Source of the DNA: Bacteroidota bacterium
GTDB lineage: Bacteria > Bacteroidota > Bacteroidia > Flavobacteriales > Weeksellaceae
NCBI GenBank assembly: GCA_023399595.1
Contig: JAEWOR010000034.1
Coordinates: 1-64,000 of the forward strand
Length of the DNA: 64,000 bases
Direction of reading: 5' to 3'
How positions within the stretch are numbered: position 1 is the stretch's first letter; each line of letters begins with the position of its first letter. The position numbers and the translations under genes are program-made. The notes beneath the pieces were generated by a model, which saw only the letters and a program-made list of their open reading frames with translations, had not been told where the DNA came from and ran no database searches. Positions 45,926-56,195 of this stretch are shown one piece after another.

Positions 45926-46225
45926 ATGAATATCAAAGACAAACTGAAAGATTTTTTTATCAAATTAAATATAACCCATACAGAGATTGGTGCTGCGTAT
46001 GGTGTAAGTCAACAAACTATAACTAATTACATGAACGGGAAAAGAGAAATTCCACTTGTATTTATTGTTTGGCTGAAGAAAACATACCCTTATATTGATT
46101 TGAACTCACTGTTATCCGACAGCCACAAAACTATTGTATCTGAACCTCACAAAGGATATGGGAACGAAAATTTAAAAACTGAAGCCTTGAAAGAAATTGG
46201 CGAAATAATGGATAAATACTTCTGA
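45926..46225 (+). CDS. Phage repressor, CI/Cro-like HTH
   Basis: 99 residues from the ATG at 45926 (MNIKDKLKDFF). HTH: THTEIGAAYGVSQQTITNYMNGKREIP. No peptidase (LexA-like) domain, so induction would not be by RecA-stimulated self-cleavage. Divergent from the early operon over shared operators. An in-frame upstream start at 45890 would overlap the operator. Confidence 0.8.
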   Translation: MNIKDKLKDFFIKLNITHTEIGAAYGVSQQTITNYMNGKREIPLVFIVWLKKTYPYIDLNSLLSDSHKTIVSEPHKGYGNENLKTEALKEIGEIMDKYF

Positions 46226-46294
46226 TTTTCCCCCAATTATCCACCGACACAAACCTAACTAATTGTAAATCATAAGGAAACTAAGGCGAAAAAT

Positions 46295-46314
46295 ATTCCC
46301 CTACGGGCTACAAA
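46295..46314 (+). repeat. attR core (right copy of the 20-bp direct repeat)
   Basis: Identical to 818-837. It contains only the tRNA 3' end, as expected for the copy distal to the intact tRNA gene. Confidence 0.93.
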
Positions 46315-46345
46315 AATCCTCAGATTTATTTCTGAGGATTTTTTG
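46315..46345 (+). terminator. Displaced original terminator of tRNA-Glu
   Basis: Stem AATCCTCAGA/TCTGAGGATT with T5, immediately after attR. Before integration it would have followed tRNA-Glu. A second hairpin with T5 lies at 46362-46393. Confidence 0.75.
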
Positions 46346-46404
46346 TTTTTGAACGTAAAAAAATCCTTAAGTATGGTACCGAAGGATTGTATTTTTAACG
46401 GATG

Positions 46405-47107
46405 TTAGAATAAATTAACGCTCACAAAACCACCAAAATTATTCTCGTTATGCTTCATTGGCCATACCAGTCGAAATTGCTGGCAACACCAAATGTAACA
46501 TCTCTGTAGGTTAATCCTAGCCGTAACATCACGTACGACCTTGAGTGAAAATCGAATCCTGTATTGTGCGTGCAAAACAATTTCGTTGTGTATGCTTTGA
46601 GCAGACTTTCCGTATTTGGCTTTAACAATTTTATTCAAATGATTGGGAGAAATATGGAGAAGCTGTGCGTACTCGGTTAATCTAAAACCTTCTTTCAAAT
46701 GGAAATTTACCAGCTTACCATATTCTATGGCAAGATCTCTCTTTTTCGGAAGATGAATATTTCTTTTTGCTTCTGACGATATTATTTCAGAGATGACGGT
46801 TCTCAAATATTGTGCTAATACTATTTTATTCTGCGTCCAATTGTCCTGATAAAGATGATTCATGATTTTTAATAAATCACATATTCTATCCATAAACTCT
46901 GTACTTAAATGCAGTTTTGAGTTATCTACATCAGTGGGCTGACACTGTAAAAGCAGGTGCGTATCTAGACACCTGTAATTGGGGAACACTTATCAACTCA
47001 TTCTGCTGAATTTCAAAAGTTTTAATCCCGAACTGCCGTTTGGAAAAGCCTTTAGTAACAAGAAGAAAATAATTAACCGTTTTTTCAGTGAGGTGGGAAA
47101 GGTAGCC
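46405..47107 (-). pseudogene. Decayed AraC-family regulator
   Basis: A cupin-like N-terminal piece (YFLLVTKGFSKRQFG ... NELISVPQLQ, about 47107-46970) is in one frame. The middle and first HTH (LTEYAQLLHISPNHLNKIVKAKYGKS) are in another. The second HTH is unrecognisable. The frames switch near 46970-46990. So the gene is frameshifted and truncated. Host gene next to the prophage. Confidence 0.6.
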
Positions 47108-47275
47108 TCAGTTTTATGCTGTGATCACTAAGCGAATGGATAAAAAAATAGTTATCATTAGACTGTAAGAAATCTAAATGGAGCGCAAATTCAATAAATT
47201 AATTTTTAAAATCAAAAGGTTTAAAAATTGAAATGTTATTTTTACTATTCAATTTGAAACTTTTTAAAATTGAAA

Positions 47276-48208
47276 TTATAAATTTTCCTGCTCCTTCTCC
47301 CTCTGCATATCGTTGTACAATTTTGAAGAACTCCACTTAGCATGCGCCGAAGGTTTTATGCTATAGCCTTTTTTGTAACTGTAAACTTTCGTAAAAATCG
47401 CCCCAAAGAAAATGAGTGTACATGAGTAATTGATCCACATCATAATCAGAATTACCGTTCCGGCGGCACCATAAGATGAAGTAGGTTTAAAGTTGGAAAA
47501 ATACAAACTCATTAAGAATTTACCAATTGTGAACAGAACAGCAGTAAGAAAAGCCCCTGTCCAGACAGATCTCCAGGCAATATTAACATCGGGTAACACC
47601 TTAAACATCAATGCAAACAAAACTACAACCATGATGAAGCCCAGTCCGAAATTCACCAACTCCATCAGCTGATAGGTTTCAAAGCCAAATTGATAGGTGA
47701 TATAGTTGTTTAAAAGGCTGATGAGAGAAGTTAAAAGCATACTACTCATCATGAGAAATCCGATTATAAGGATCATTCCTAATGAGTTAGCTCTATCTAA
47801 TAAAAATTTAACAAAGGCTTTTTTAGGCGCCGGCTGTACATCCCAAAGTTCATCCAAAGATTTCTGCAGCTGAAAAAATAAAGTGGTTGCCCCAAAAACC
47901 AATGAACCGATTCCGATAATTTTCATGATCAGACTCTGTTTATCGATGAGAGAACCGGCAATCATTTCTTCAATACTTTTAGCAGCTTCCGGTCCCATTA
48001 CACCAGCAATTTGGTGATTAATTTCACCTTGAATAGCCTCAGGACCGAAAAAATAACCTGCCACCCAGATAATAATAATCAGCAATCCCGGGATTGAAAA
48101 TATTGCATAATACGCCATGCTCGTAGAATCGCTGCTGGCTGAGGAATTGCTCCACTCATTAAACGAATCTCTGAGAACTTCCCAATAAAATTTTATTCCT
48201 TCTACCAT
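47276..48208 (-). CDS. YihY/virulence factor BrkB family membrane protein
   Basis: 310 residues with six membrane segments and family hallmarks (STSMAYYAIFSIPGLL, YGAAGTVILIMMWINYSCTLIFFGA). Once called RNase BN, a role not supported for this family. Function uncertain, possibly transport. 11 bp downstream of tamL. Confidence 0.85.
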   Translation of the reverse strand: MVEGIKFYWEVLRDSFNEWSNSSASSDSTSMAYYAIFSIPGLLIIIIWVAGYFFGPEAIQGEINHQIAGVMGPEAAKSIEEMIAGSLIDKQSLIMKIIGIGSLVFGATTLFFQLQKSLDELWDVQPAPKKAFVKFLLDRANSLGMILIIGFLMMSSMLLTSLISLLNNYITYQFGFETYQLMELVNFGLGFIMVVVLFALMFKVLPDVNIAWRSVWTGAFLTAVLFTIGKFLMSLYFSNFKPTSSYGAAGTVILIMMWINYSCTLIFFGAIFTKVYSYKKGYSIKPSAHAKWSSSKLYNDMQREKEQENL

Positions 48209-48219
48209 GCTGTTTTGTA

Positions 48220-50544
48220 TTAAAATGGATAACCTATGGCGATATTGAGCATTAAATTATCCCGTCGCCATGTTTTGTTTCCAAAATCTATTTTATTGAA
48301 CATCCAACGATTATCTTCCTCATAATAAGGTACGCGCAAAGGCATAGCCAAATCGAGACGAAGAATAAGGATAGAAAAATCTAAACGTAAACCTACACCC
48401 GCGCCCACTGCAATTTCTTTCATGAAGTCTTTAGAGAATTTCGCACCTGGTTTTAATGGATCATCTTTCAATAACCATATATTACCTGCATCAGCAAACA
48501 CCGCCGCATTTAAAAATTTATAAATATTGGCTCGATACTCAGCATTAAGTTCCAATTTTACATCTCCCGACTGATCGTAAACAAATTGATCATCCTGGTT
48601 GCGTGGATCGTAGCTGCCCGGCCCTAAAGTTCTTGCTCTAAAAGCTCTAATACTATTACTTCCTCCCACAAAAAACTGTCTTGAGAACGGTATGTATTCG
48701 GAGTTGCCATACGGAACTGCAATCCCACCGATAAACCTTGTCGCAAAAGAGGATTTTTCTTTTATTTTATGGTAAAATCTTACATCGTGTTCCATTTTAG
48801 CGTACTGACTGAAAGGAACATTGAAGATGTCTTTCTGTTTGCCTTCTTTAGCATTCGCGCCAGTTACCAAACCCGCAATTGTTCCTGCAACATCCGCTGA
48901 CCCTTTATAGTAAAAGGTATTCTTAATCGGCAACATGGTGTTGGTGTAGGTATAGCTGTAGGTAGGACCGAAAATGAGCTGTTTCTCGACAATTCTTCTT
49001 AATGAAGGATTATTTTCAGTTTTTGCAAGGTATTCTGGCGTCACATTCTGCGGTGCCACCAAGGTGATGTCAATAACTTTCAGTTCGTGCTCTTTTCTGG
49101 CATTTTCTTTCCAATTGTATCCAAAGTTCGTATTAAAATTATGCAAAGTGTACTGCTTGGTTCTGTTTTGGAATTCGTAGCCCAATCCGATATTTGTTCT
49201 TGGGACAAAAGCACTTGAGGAATTAAATTTAAAAGGCGCTACAATTCTTGGAATGGATAGCTGTGCATTTAGACCACCTCTAAAAATATTGTTTCCGTCG
49301 CCTTTGTTTCCTCCCATTTGAACATCAAAACCACCAAACGCCGAAACTTTAAACTGCTCCGCACCTCTAAAAATATTTCTATGCTTCCAGTTCAAGTTCA
49401 GTTCACTACCAGCATAGTTCGCAGAATTTGTTTTTCCTAAAGCTTCCAATCTTAAAGATTTAAATTCTTTAGGCGTCAGCGGATAATACACATCAAATTT
49501 ATGATTGGCAGAATCAGAAACGATGAATTCATTTTTCACGAATTTGAAAACACCCAAATTGATGAGCCTGTTTAAGCTCAAATTATGATCATAACGGTTG
49601 TAAAGGTCTCCTTTCTCAAAATACAATGCCCTGTCGAAAACTCTGGGTTTGAATTTTTTATCAGGATCGATGATGTATCTGTCGTTGTATGGTGTTATGG
49701 AATCGGTATTCATGGGAATACTGTATTTCCCTGCCCTTACATCCTGAATTTTATAATCTGGAAAAACAACTACTTTATCTATGGTAAACTGTTCCTTAGA
49801 AATTTCCAGCGTATTGTTTTTCAACTTTACAAAAAGTTCAACTTTTTGGTTTTTAGTCACCGTGCTGTCCGCCTGAACGATGATGTTGTCTGGATGAAAG
49901 TAATAAAATCCCTTTTCTTTCAGCTTTGCATCAATGCGTTCACGCTCTGCTTTTATCACGTCCAAATCGAAAGGATCGCCCACTTTTAGAAGGGTTTTAT
50001 CCTTTACCAATTGTATTTCTTTATTAATTACAGATGAATCGGCGGGGAAATTAACCGAAGAAATGGTGTAACGCTGACCAGGTTTTACAGTGTAAATTAC
50101 CTTAGCTTTTTTGTTCTTCGAAATGGTATCATAACTTGCCTTAGCATTAAAATATCCCTTATTTTCTGCGTAGTTTACAATAATATCTTTATTGAATTCT
50201 TTATTAACATTCCCTAAAAGAACTGGCTTTTCTCCTACTTTATATTTCAACCAATATTTGAAACCTTTTTGTTTTTTTGGTTCACTGGTAATATTATAGA
50301 AATACAATTTGGGGCGTAAACCTAATATGGAAGAATTGGGTTTTGGACTGAGTTTGTCTTTTATCTGATCCTCAAGGGCAGATTTCTCCTTCTTGGTAAG
50401 AGAATCGCTTACGATGTCTACTTTTGCACCCGTATACAACATTTCTCCTTCCTTCAGAAACCTTGTATTACTGCACGACGCCAAACTCACTATAGAGGCA
50501 GCAACTGCAGTATATTTTAAATAAAATTGAAGGTTAGTTTTCAT
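48220..50544 (-). CDS. tamL: BamA/TamA-family outer membrane lipoprotein (TamL)
   Basis: 774 residues. Signal with lipobox SLASC (residue 24), POTRA-like segments, and a C-terminal Omp85 beta barrel with the FVGGSNSIRAFRARTLGPG motif and a final Phe. In Bacteroidota the lipidated TamA homologue TamL pairs with TamB to insert outer membrane proteins. Overlaps tamB by 11 bp. Confidence 0.88.
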   Translation of the reverse strand: MKTNLQFYLKYTAVAASIVSLASCSNTRFLKEGEMLYTGAKVDIVSDSLTKKEKSALEDQIKDKLSPKPNSSILGLRPKLYFYNITSEPKKQKGFKYWLKYKVGEKPVLLGNVNKEFNKDIIVNYAENKGYFNAKASYDTISKNKKAKVIYTVKPGQRYTISSVNFPADSSVINKEIQLVKDKTLLKVGDPFDLDVIKAERERIDAKLKEKGFYYFHPDNIIVQADSTVTKNQKVELFVKLKNNTLEISKEQFTIDKVVVFPDYKIQDVRAGKYSIPMNTDSITPYNDRYIIDPDKKFKPRVFDRALYFEKGDLYNRYDHNLSLNRLINLGVFKFVKNEFIVSDSANHKFDVYYPLTPKEFKSLRLEALGKTNSANYAGSELNLNWKHRNIFRGAEQFKVSAFGGFDVQMGGNKGDGNNIFRGGLNAQLSIPRIVAPFKFNSSSAFVPRTNIGLGYEFQNRTKQYTLHNFNTNFGYNWKENARKEHELKVIDITLVAPQNVTPEYLAKTENNPSLRRIVEKQLIFGPTYSYTYTNTMLPIKNTFYYKGSADVAGTIAGLVTGANAKEGKQKDIFNVPFSQYAKMEHDVRFYHKIKEKSSFATRFIGGIAVPYGNSEYIPFSRQFFVGGSNSIRAFRARTLGPGSYDPRNQDDQFVYDQSGDVKLELNAEYRANIYKFLNAAVFADAGNIWLLKDDPLKPGAKFSKDFMKEIAVGAGVGLRLDFSILILRLDLAMPLRVPYYEEDNRWMFNKIDFGNKTWRRDNLMLNIAIGYPF

Positions 50545-53500
50545 CTTTTTCTATTGTTGTATTGGTTTTTTCCTGATTTCTTCGCCTTTGATTTTGCTTA
50601 TTTTTCTGGAAAATTTCTCTAAATTTATTATAATCCAAGGTGATTACAAAGCCTACTCCTGTTTCTACAATTTGTCCTTGTAATGCCACTTGATACTGAT
50701 TTTTACGATAAGCTCGCAACATATATCTTCCGTCTTTTGAAAGACTATAATCTACACTTACATCACCTGCAATATTAGTGGTTTGTTCATTTTGTCGTGC
50801 TTCACCTTCCAATCCGAAGTTACTTCCGATGGTCACTTTTAATCGGTCATTCAATAATTTTTTACTGATATCGACATTCAGATCTGTTAGAGTGTTTTTA
50901 GAACCGGTAGAATAATCATCCGTTGATTCCAAATCAAAATTAAGATCCACACCTTTAATCAAATCCGATGCTAGGTTGTTCAACTGTTGCGATAAAATTC
51001 TACTCACACTTTGTCTCGCCATGGTTTCTGCAGAAGTTCCCACACTGCTATCGAATGGATTTTCGCCTACAAACCTGTTGAGGAGCAAGAGTGCAAAAAC
51101 CTGTTTGTTCATCTCCGAAGGTTCGGTTCTCAGCTGACCTAATTTTGTTTTGGTATTGTCTATAACCGAAGTAGCAACAGAAGGGTTGTCATCATCCATG
51201 GTAATATCGAAAGTGATATCTGGTTTCATGAGTTCGCCTTTCAACTGAAGCAATGTATTAAAAGGAATTTTTTGTTTGTACATATTAATTTCTGATGCCG
51301 ACAAACCACTCAACTGTTGTTCAACTAAATCTATCGGTGGAGCTTCTGTTTTATAGACAGCGGTAATATTGAGATCCGCAGACATCGGCTCTCCCATCCA
51401 AGTAATGGTACTTCCTTTTTGAATATCAAATTTACGTTTCAACAAGCTTACAGACATTTCGTAAGCACCTTTTTCAACTTCATACACACCCACCAAAGTC
51501 GTTTTTCCTGAAGGATCAATACCACCGGTAAGTTCGGCTTCACCTTGAAGTTTTACAAAATCTCCATTGGCCTTGTCAATAAGCAATGATATTTTAGCTT
51601 CTTTATTTACTTCAATATTCACATTAACGTCCATGCCTTTCATCTTTGTTTGAGACGAAATGGTGTCTTGTTTAATAGTGCCTTGCAACGCCACCTGATC
51701 CTGATCGATAAACTCTACGATACCTTCTCTATCTTGTAAAGTTGGTGAAGATTGTGGTAGCACAAAAGTGAAATCTGTTTTATCGGTGACCGTCAATTTT
51801 CCATCTACCTTAGGCAAATCAAGATTTCCTTTGATGTTTAGGTTGGTATCTACTGCCAGAACACCATACATCATTTTGTTCATATCTTCTTTTGAATCCA
51901 CTACCTTGAAATCGTTGCCCCGAACTTTTAAATCAAATGCAAAATCTGTGTAAGTCTGTGTAAGTACAGCACCATCTATTGTTAGTGCATTACTATCTGC
52001 ATCATTAATCTTAAATCGGTTGAATTCAATACCTCTCGACGTGAAATTGATGGGATCATTGATATTTTTAAAATTGCTTCCCAACTGTGTAATTCCCAAT
52101 CCTACATTATTAAACTTCACCTGACCTATGATGTTGGGACTTGAAGTAGTTCCCGTAATTTTTAAATTCCCAGAAAGATATCCCTCTGCATTCTCAATGT
52201 TCTTCATGCTGAAGGCTTCCACGGCCTTCATCTGAAGTTTGTTCATATCCATATTCAGGTTGAAACTGGAATTTGCAGCGTTGAAGTCGCCCAATATTTT
52301 AACATCGTTATCATTTCCTGTAAGGGCAATGTTGGCATCGAAGATTTTAGGTCTTGTATTTTGAATTTTTGCGGTAACATCACCTACTGGGTTTCCAAAA
52401 ATGCCCAAGTCGGTAATTTTCAGATCCGATGTTAACGTCATATTGTTTTTCAAATCCCTAATCTGTGCTGTTCCATTAATCGTCCCTTTGGCAAGCAAAT
52501 CTTCTTTTTTCACCATTTCGGTAATGGTTTCAATTTTGAAATTTGAAATATTGATATTTAGAGGACTGTTAGGAACATTCGTTTCGGAATTAATACCGAT
52601 CTGACTTTCACCATTGCTCAACACAAAATTATTGGCAAGAATTCCACGGTTTCCGAACTGTATAAAATTACCTTCTGCAACGTTCCAATTGTCGTAATTC
52701 AATTTTAAACCGTCTGGACGCAGACTGATTTCTGTCACCTGATTCAGAGATTTTGCATTCCCTGCAATTAAAAACTGAACAACATCTTTATCGTCTTTTG
52801 TGGTAAGGTTATAATTGATGATATTATTGGCAACATCGCCTACCAAATCAAGTTTTTTAAGTTCGAGATCGGCATTTTTTACATTTGCGATACTTAAGTT
52901 ATACTGCAATGCATTGTTGCCGTTATTGATGGTTAAAACTGCATTTTCAATACTGTTTTCACCATAAAGAAGCTGAGGAATTTTACCGTCCACCAAGAGT
53001 TTTTGATTGTCGGCATCATAGTTACCCGTGAGCGTAATTGTCTCGAAGCTTTTTAAATCAGGAACAAATTTTCTAATTAAATCGTCATTCTTGATTACCG
53101 CATTGAAATTAAAATACTGATGCGGATCTATTTTTTTCTGAACAGAACTTCCCTTTTGAAATTGATAATATTGATTGATTGTATTTTGCAGTGAACCAAT
53201 TATTTGTGTGAGTTTGTACTTTCCATTCAAATCAATATCCGCAATTTGAGACTTAAGTGTTATTTGGTTCAAACTGTCTGTAGAAACTGCCTTTAATAAC
53301 ATTTCCTGTACAGGATAAATCTCTTTGGTATCCGAAATGGCAAAATCTTTTAAATTGAGATAACCGTTCAAAGCATCTGGATTGAGACTTGAAAAATCTC
53401 CATCGATATTACCTGCCAATATCATCGGCTTATCGTAGAATCCGAGTTTGTTCAAATCTAATTTTTGGATGGAACCATTTACTTTAACAGTAGGATTTTT

Positions 53501-55558
53501 CTCATTATAAACACCCGAAGCCGTCAATTTCAAGTTTGCATTGGGGTCTTTAGAATCCAAATGAATGTTGTAGGCGCCATTGTTTATTTTACCATTCAAA
53601 GCCATGTTTTGGTAACGGTAACCCTGATAGCTTACACTGCTCACTGTTCCGGAAAGAACAGTATTCATGGTCTTCACATCGAAGCCCGTTCCCTTTGCAT
53701 AAATATTGGCTGTGATAGGTCCGATATCTTTATTTTGAATAATTTTTCCTATTTGGAGGTTTTCCAACTTAGCTTTCACATCGTAGGTTTCACGGGTCTT
53801 CCTTCTCATATCCACCAACGCCTGAATAATAGCATTGCCCAGTGTTGTTTTGATGTTGATATGTGTGTTCACCTGCTGAGTACTGCCTTTTGCAGTTCCT
53901 TGAATTCTGAATTTTGATGGTAAAGAAATATTGCTAGGAATGGTTCCTTTAGGCACTAAATTTAAGATTGTTTTTGCTGAAGAACTCAGTTCACGAATAT
54001 TAAGATCATACCATAAATTTTTAGGATTCATGGCATTTTTTATCTTTCCAGAAGCGCTTACAACAGTATTGTCTAAACCAGAAAGCTGTAAATTCTGCAC
54101 CATAAGATCATTAAGGGTTCCCTTTAACCTCGCATCTACATTGAGTATCGCATTGGGGTACTTATTAAACGGACTGGTACTTCTTAAGCTGGGAACAAGC
54201 ATCAAAATATCCGAAAAGCCAATTTTTGAGTTTTTGATATTGGCAAAAATGCTCACGGCGCCCGGGTTGGCATTCAACTGTTCAATAGAATTGTAGTTCA
54301 GCACCACTTCGTCGCGAAGTAGCGTTTTTGGAGTTTGCAGATACAAATCTTTTAAATATGCCTGCTCCTTTTCATAGACAAAGTCGGTTTCAAATTTTTG
54401 AATATCGAGTCCCCTGGCTTCTTTTATTTCTCCTTTTCTTACACTACCTGCAAAAGTTCCGTCAATCATTTTAAAATCCCGAACATCCACATTGAGTTTG
54501 GAAAAATTGAGGTGGTTAAAGTCCATTCCTTGTCTGGTAGGTGCAATTGCAGTGTTGTTGTACAATATTTTTACATCCTCCAGATTCAGTTTACCCAATA
54601 AAACACTTAAACTAGGTTTTTCGGCTGTCTCATTTTTATTGGTCGCATCTGCCTGCGCATTCTTGGTTGGAAGGTAGAGATTCGCGGCAATATTTGCCCC
54701 TTTCAATTGAAGATTTTCAACGTCGTAAGACTGTTTTTCTAAATCTAATTTATTGACTTTAGTGCTCAGTTCATTGAATAAAACCTTTGCAAAGGTTTTG
54801 GTATTGTCGTCACCGTAATCGATATTAAAATTGGTAAATTTGATAGTATTCAAACCTATTTTAAGAGGTTTTCTGGCAGACAGAGAATCTACTTTCTCCT
54901 CCACATTATCAGCAACTTCTTCCAGTAAATTCTGTTTGAGTTTGAGCTTGAGACCGTCCATCTTGATATCGTTCACCGCATAAGAATTTTGGTCTAAATC
55001 AAAAGTCTTTACACGGGTATCAAAAGCTTTGAAGTATAATTTGATATCATTTCGAGATTGATTATCGATAAAACTTACCCCCACATCCTGCAGTTTTATT
55101 CTGTCTAATGAAATAATAAACGGTTTTGAAGGGCTTTCATCCTTTTCTTTTGCCGCAAATGCGTTTATAATGTAATCGAAATTAAAATTTCCCTGTGGAT
55201 TGCGAACCACATTGGCACGAGCACCATTAAGATCCACCGATGTAAGATCGATTTTATTTTTTAGAAGTTGTGGGATATCTAAACCTACCTGTAGGTTGTT
55301 TACATACAATAATGTATCAACATCCTGCCCCTGAAGAAAAAGTTTTTGTAATTCTATTTTGTTAGGAAAATTGATGTAAACCCTTTCCATGCTAACTTTG
55401 GTGTGGATTTTCTCCTCAAGATAAGTTACCAGTTTACCTTTAAAAAAATTCTGAACTGCGGGAAGTCTTAAACTTAAAATAAAAACAATCAGTAAAACAA
55501 TGATTGAAAGCAGTGTGATGCCTGTTATTTTTAATATTTTTTTTCCGTTTATCTTCAA
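50534..55558 (-). CDS. tamB: Translocation and assembly module protein TamB
   Basis: 1,674 residues. N-terminal TM anchor (ITLLSIIVLLIVFILSL), a very long repetitive beta-helix region typical of AsmA/TamB proteins, and a C-terminal TamB (DUF490) domain. Forms a periplasmic bridge for lipid or protein transport to TamL. First in the tamB-tamL-yihY operon. Confidence 0.88.
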   Translation of the reverse strand: MKINGKKILKITGITLLSIIVLLIVFILSLRLPAVQNFFKGKLVTYLEEKIHTKVSMERVYINFPNKIELQKLFLQGQDVDTLLYVNNLQVGLDIPQLLKNKIDLTSVDLNGARANVVRNPQGNFNFDYIINAFAAKEKDESPSKPFIISLDRIKLQDVGVSFIDNQSRNDIKLYFKAFDTRVKTFDLDQNSYAVNDIKMDGLKLKLKQNLLEEVADNVEEKVDSLSARKPLKIGLNTIKFTNFNIDYGDDNTKTFAKVLFNELSTKVNKLDLEKQSYDVENLQLKGANIAANLYLPTKNAQADATNKNETAEKPSLSVLLGKLNLEDVKILYNNTAIAPTRQGMDFNHLNFSKLNVDVRDFKMIDGTFAGSVRKGEIKEARGLDIQKFETDFVYEKEQAYLKDLYLQTPKTLLRDEVVLNYNSIEQLNANPGAVSIFANIKNSKIGFSDILMLVPSLRSTSPFNKYPNAILNVDARLKGTLNDLMVQNLQLSGLDNTVVSASGKIKNAMNPKNLWYDLNIRELSSSAKTILNLVPKGTIPSNISLPSKFRIQGTAKGSTQQVNTHINIKTTLGNAIIQALVDMRRKTRETYDVKAKLENLQIGKIIQNKDIGPITANIYAKGTGFDVKTMNTVLSGTVSSVSYQGYRYQNMALNGKINNGAYNIHLDSKDPNANLKLTASGVYNEKNPTVKVNGSIQKLDLNKLGFYDKPMILAGNIDGDFSSLNPDALNGYLNLKDFAISDTKEIYPVQEMLLKAVSTDSLNQITLKSQIADIDLNGKYKLTQIIGSLQNTINQYYQFQKGSSVQKKIDPHQYFNFNAVIKNDDLIRKFVPDLKSFETITLTGNYDADNQKLLVDGKIPQLLYGENSIENAVLTINNGNNALQYNLSIANVKNADLELKKLDLVGDVANNIINYNLTTKDDKDVVQFLIAGNAKSLNQVTEISLRPDGLKLNYDNWNVAEGNFIQFGNRGILANNFVLSNGESQIGINSETNVPNSPLNINISNFKIETITEMVKKEDLLAKGTINGTAQIRDLKNNMTLTSDLKITDLGIFGNPVGDVTAKIQNTRPKIFDANIALTGNDNDVKILGDFNAANSSFNLNMDMNKLQMKAVEAFSMKNIENAEGYLSGNLKITGTTSSPNIIGQVKFNNVGLGITQLGSNFKNINDPINFTSRGIEFNRFKINDADSNALTIDGAVLTQTYTDFAFDLKVRGNDFKVVDSKEDMNKMMYGVLAVDTNLNIKGNLDLPKVDGKLTVTDKTDFTFVLPQSSPTLQDREGIVEFIDQDQVALQGTIKQDTISSQTKMKGMDVNVNIEVNKEAKISLLIDKANGDFVKLQGEAELTGGIDPSGKTTLVGVYEVEKGAYEMSVSLLKRKFDIQKGSTITWMGEPMSADLNITAVYKTEAPPIDLVEQQLSGLSASEINMYKQKIPFNTLLQLKGELMKPDITFDITMDDDNPSVATSVIDNTKTKLGQLRTEPSEMNKQVFALLLLNRFVGENPFDSSVGTSAETMARQSVSRILSQQLNNLASDLIKGVDLNFDLESTDDYSTGSKNTLTDLNVDISKKLLNDRLKVTIGSNFGLEGEARQNEQTTNIAGDVSVDYSLSKDGRYMLRAYRKNQYQVALQGQIVETGVGFVITLDYNKFREIFQKNKQNQRRRNQEKTNTTIEKDEN

Positions 55559-55671
55559 AATTTATGCTTTTTTACAAATTTAGGAAAATGAAATTTAATT
55601 TTAGAATAAACAAAATTAATATTTCACAAATAAGTGACAAATGATGAGGGATAATTCAAAACTATAACGGA

Positions 55672-55699
55672 TTGGAGGTTGATAAATTATTTATCTTTG
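55672..55699 (+). promoter_or_regulatory. aroQ promoter
   Basis: TTG (55672-55674), 17 nt, TATCTTTG (55692-55699), 16 nt before the ATG. Confidence 0.65.
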
Positions 55700-55715
55700 T
55701 TAAAAGTTTTTTAGG

Positions 55716-56120
55716 ATGAAAGTTTTAATTGTCAACGGGCCCAATCTCAATCTTTTAGGAACCCGTGAGCCAGAAATATATGGCAACACCACAATGGATG
55801 ATTGTATTACTGCATTGCGAAATGAGTTTCAGCAACACGATATTCTTTTTTACCAGTCGAATATTGAAGGGGAAATCATCAACAGATTGCAAAAAGATGA
55901 TTTTGATGCTCTGGTGATTAACCCTGGGGCTTTCACCCATTATTCGTTTGCTATTGCTGATTGTTTAAAAAACATTCAAACTCCTAAAATTGAAGTGCAC
56001 ATTAGCAACATTTATAAAAGAGAAGAATTTAGACAAAAATCTGTTACTGCCCCCACCACAGACGGCGTAATTTCAGGTTTTGGCATCAAAGGTTATCGAT
56101 TAGCTATATTGAGCTTATAA
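55716..56120 (+). CDS. aroQ: 3-dehydroquinate dehydratase, type II
   Basis: 134 residues; third step of the shikimate pathway. Motifs NGPNLNLLGTREPEIYG (with catalytic Tyr22), SNIEGEIINRL, NPGAFTHYS, EVHISNIYKREEFR (catalytic His) and the C-terminal GFGIKGYRLAI are all present. Confidence 0.95.
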   Translation: MKVLIVNGPNLNLLGTREPEIYGNTTMDDCITALRNEFQQHDILFYQSNIEGEIINRLQKDDFDALVINPGAFTHYSFAIADCLKNIQTPKIEVHISNIYKREEFRQKSVTAPTTDGVISGFGIKGYRLAILSL

Positions 56121-56141
56121 TAAGATTTTACAACATGAAAA

Positions 56142-56168
56142 AAGCATCCAAAATTGGATGCTTTTTTA
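56142..56168. terminator. Bidirectional terminator between aroQ and pckA
   Basis: Stem GCATCCA/TGGATGC with A and T runs on both sides, serving two convergent genes. Confidence 0.85.
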
Positions 56169-56195
56169 TTGAGATATCTTTCTCTTTTACAGATT

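Larger units (their letters stand above)
838..46314. mobile_element. Integrated prophage of a tailed phage, about 45.5 kb
   Basis: The element lies between the two 20-bp att copies. It holds an integrase, CI-like repressor, replication, packaging, head, tail, tape measure and lysis genes. Terminase, portal, prohead protease, major capsid, tape measure and lysozyme are all full length, so it may be inducible. The integrase and tRNA site argue against a Mu-like transposable phage. Cargo includes a SymE-like plus-strand cassette (10860-12086), an integron-cassette-like array (41639-44202), and a separately transcribed membrane gene (18319-19065). Confidence 0.94.

Noticed and set aside
838..46314. 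Mu-like or transposable phage
   Set aside because: No transposase pair; a tyrosine integrase and tRNA attachment repeat are present instead.
838..46314. CRISPR array, retron, diversity-generating retroelement or restriction system
   Set aside because: No regularly spaced repeats of CRISPR size, no reverse transcriptase and no methyltransferase or nuclease pair was seen. The attC-like repeats differ in sequence and spacing.
53465..53917. Plus-strand frame of 150 codons inside tamB
   Set aside because: Antisense shadow of the TamB beta-helix; no start signal or neighbours.
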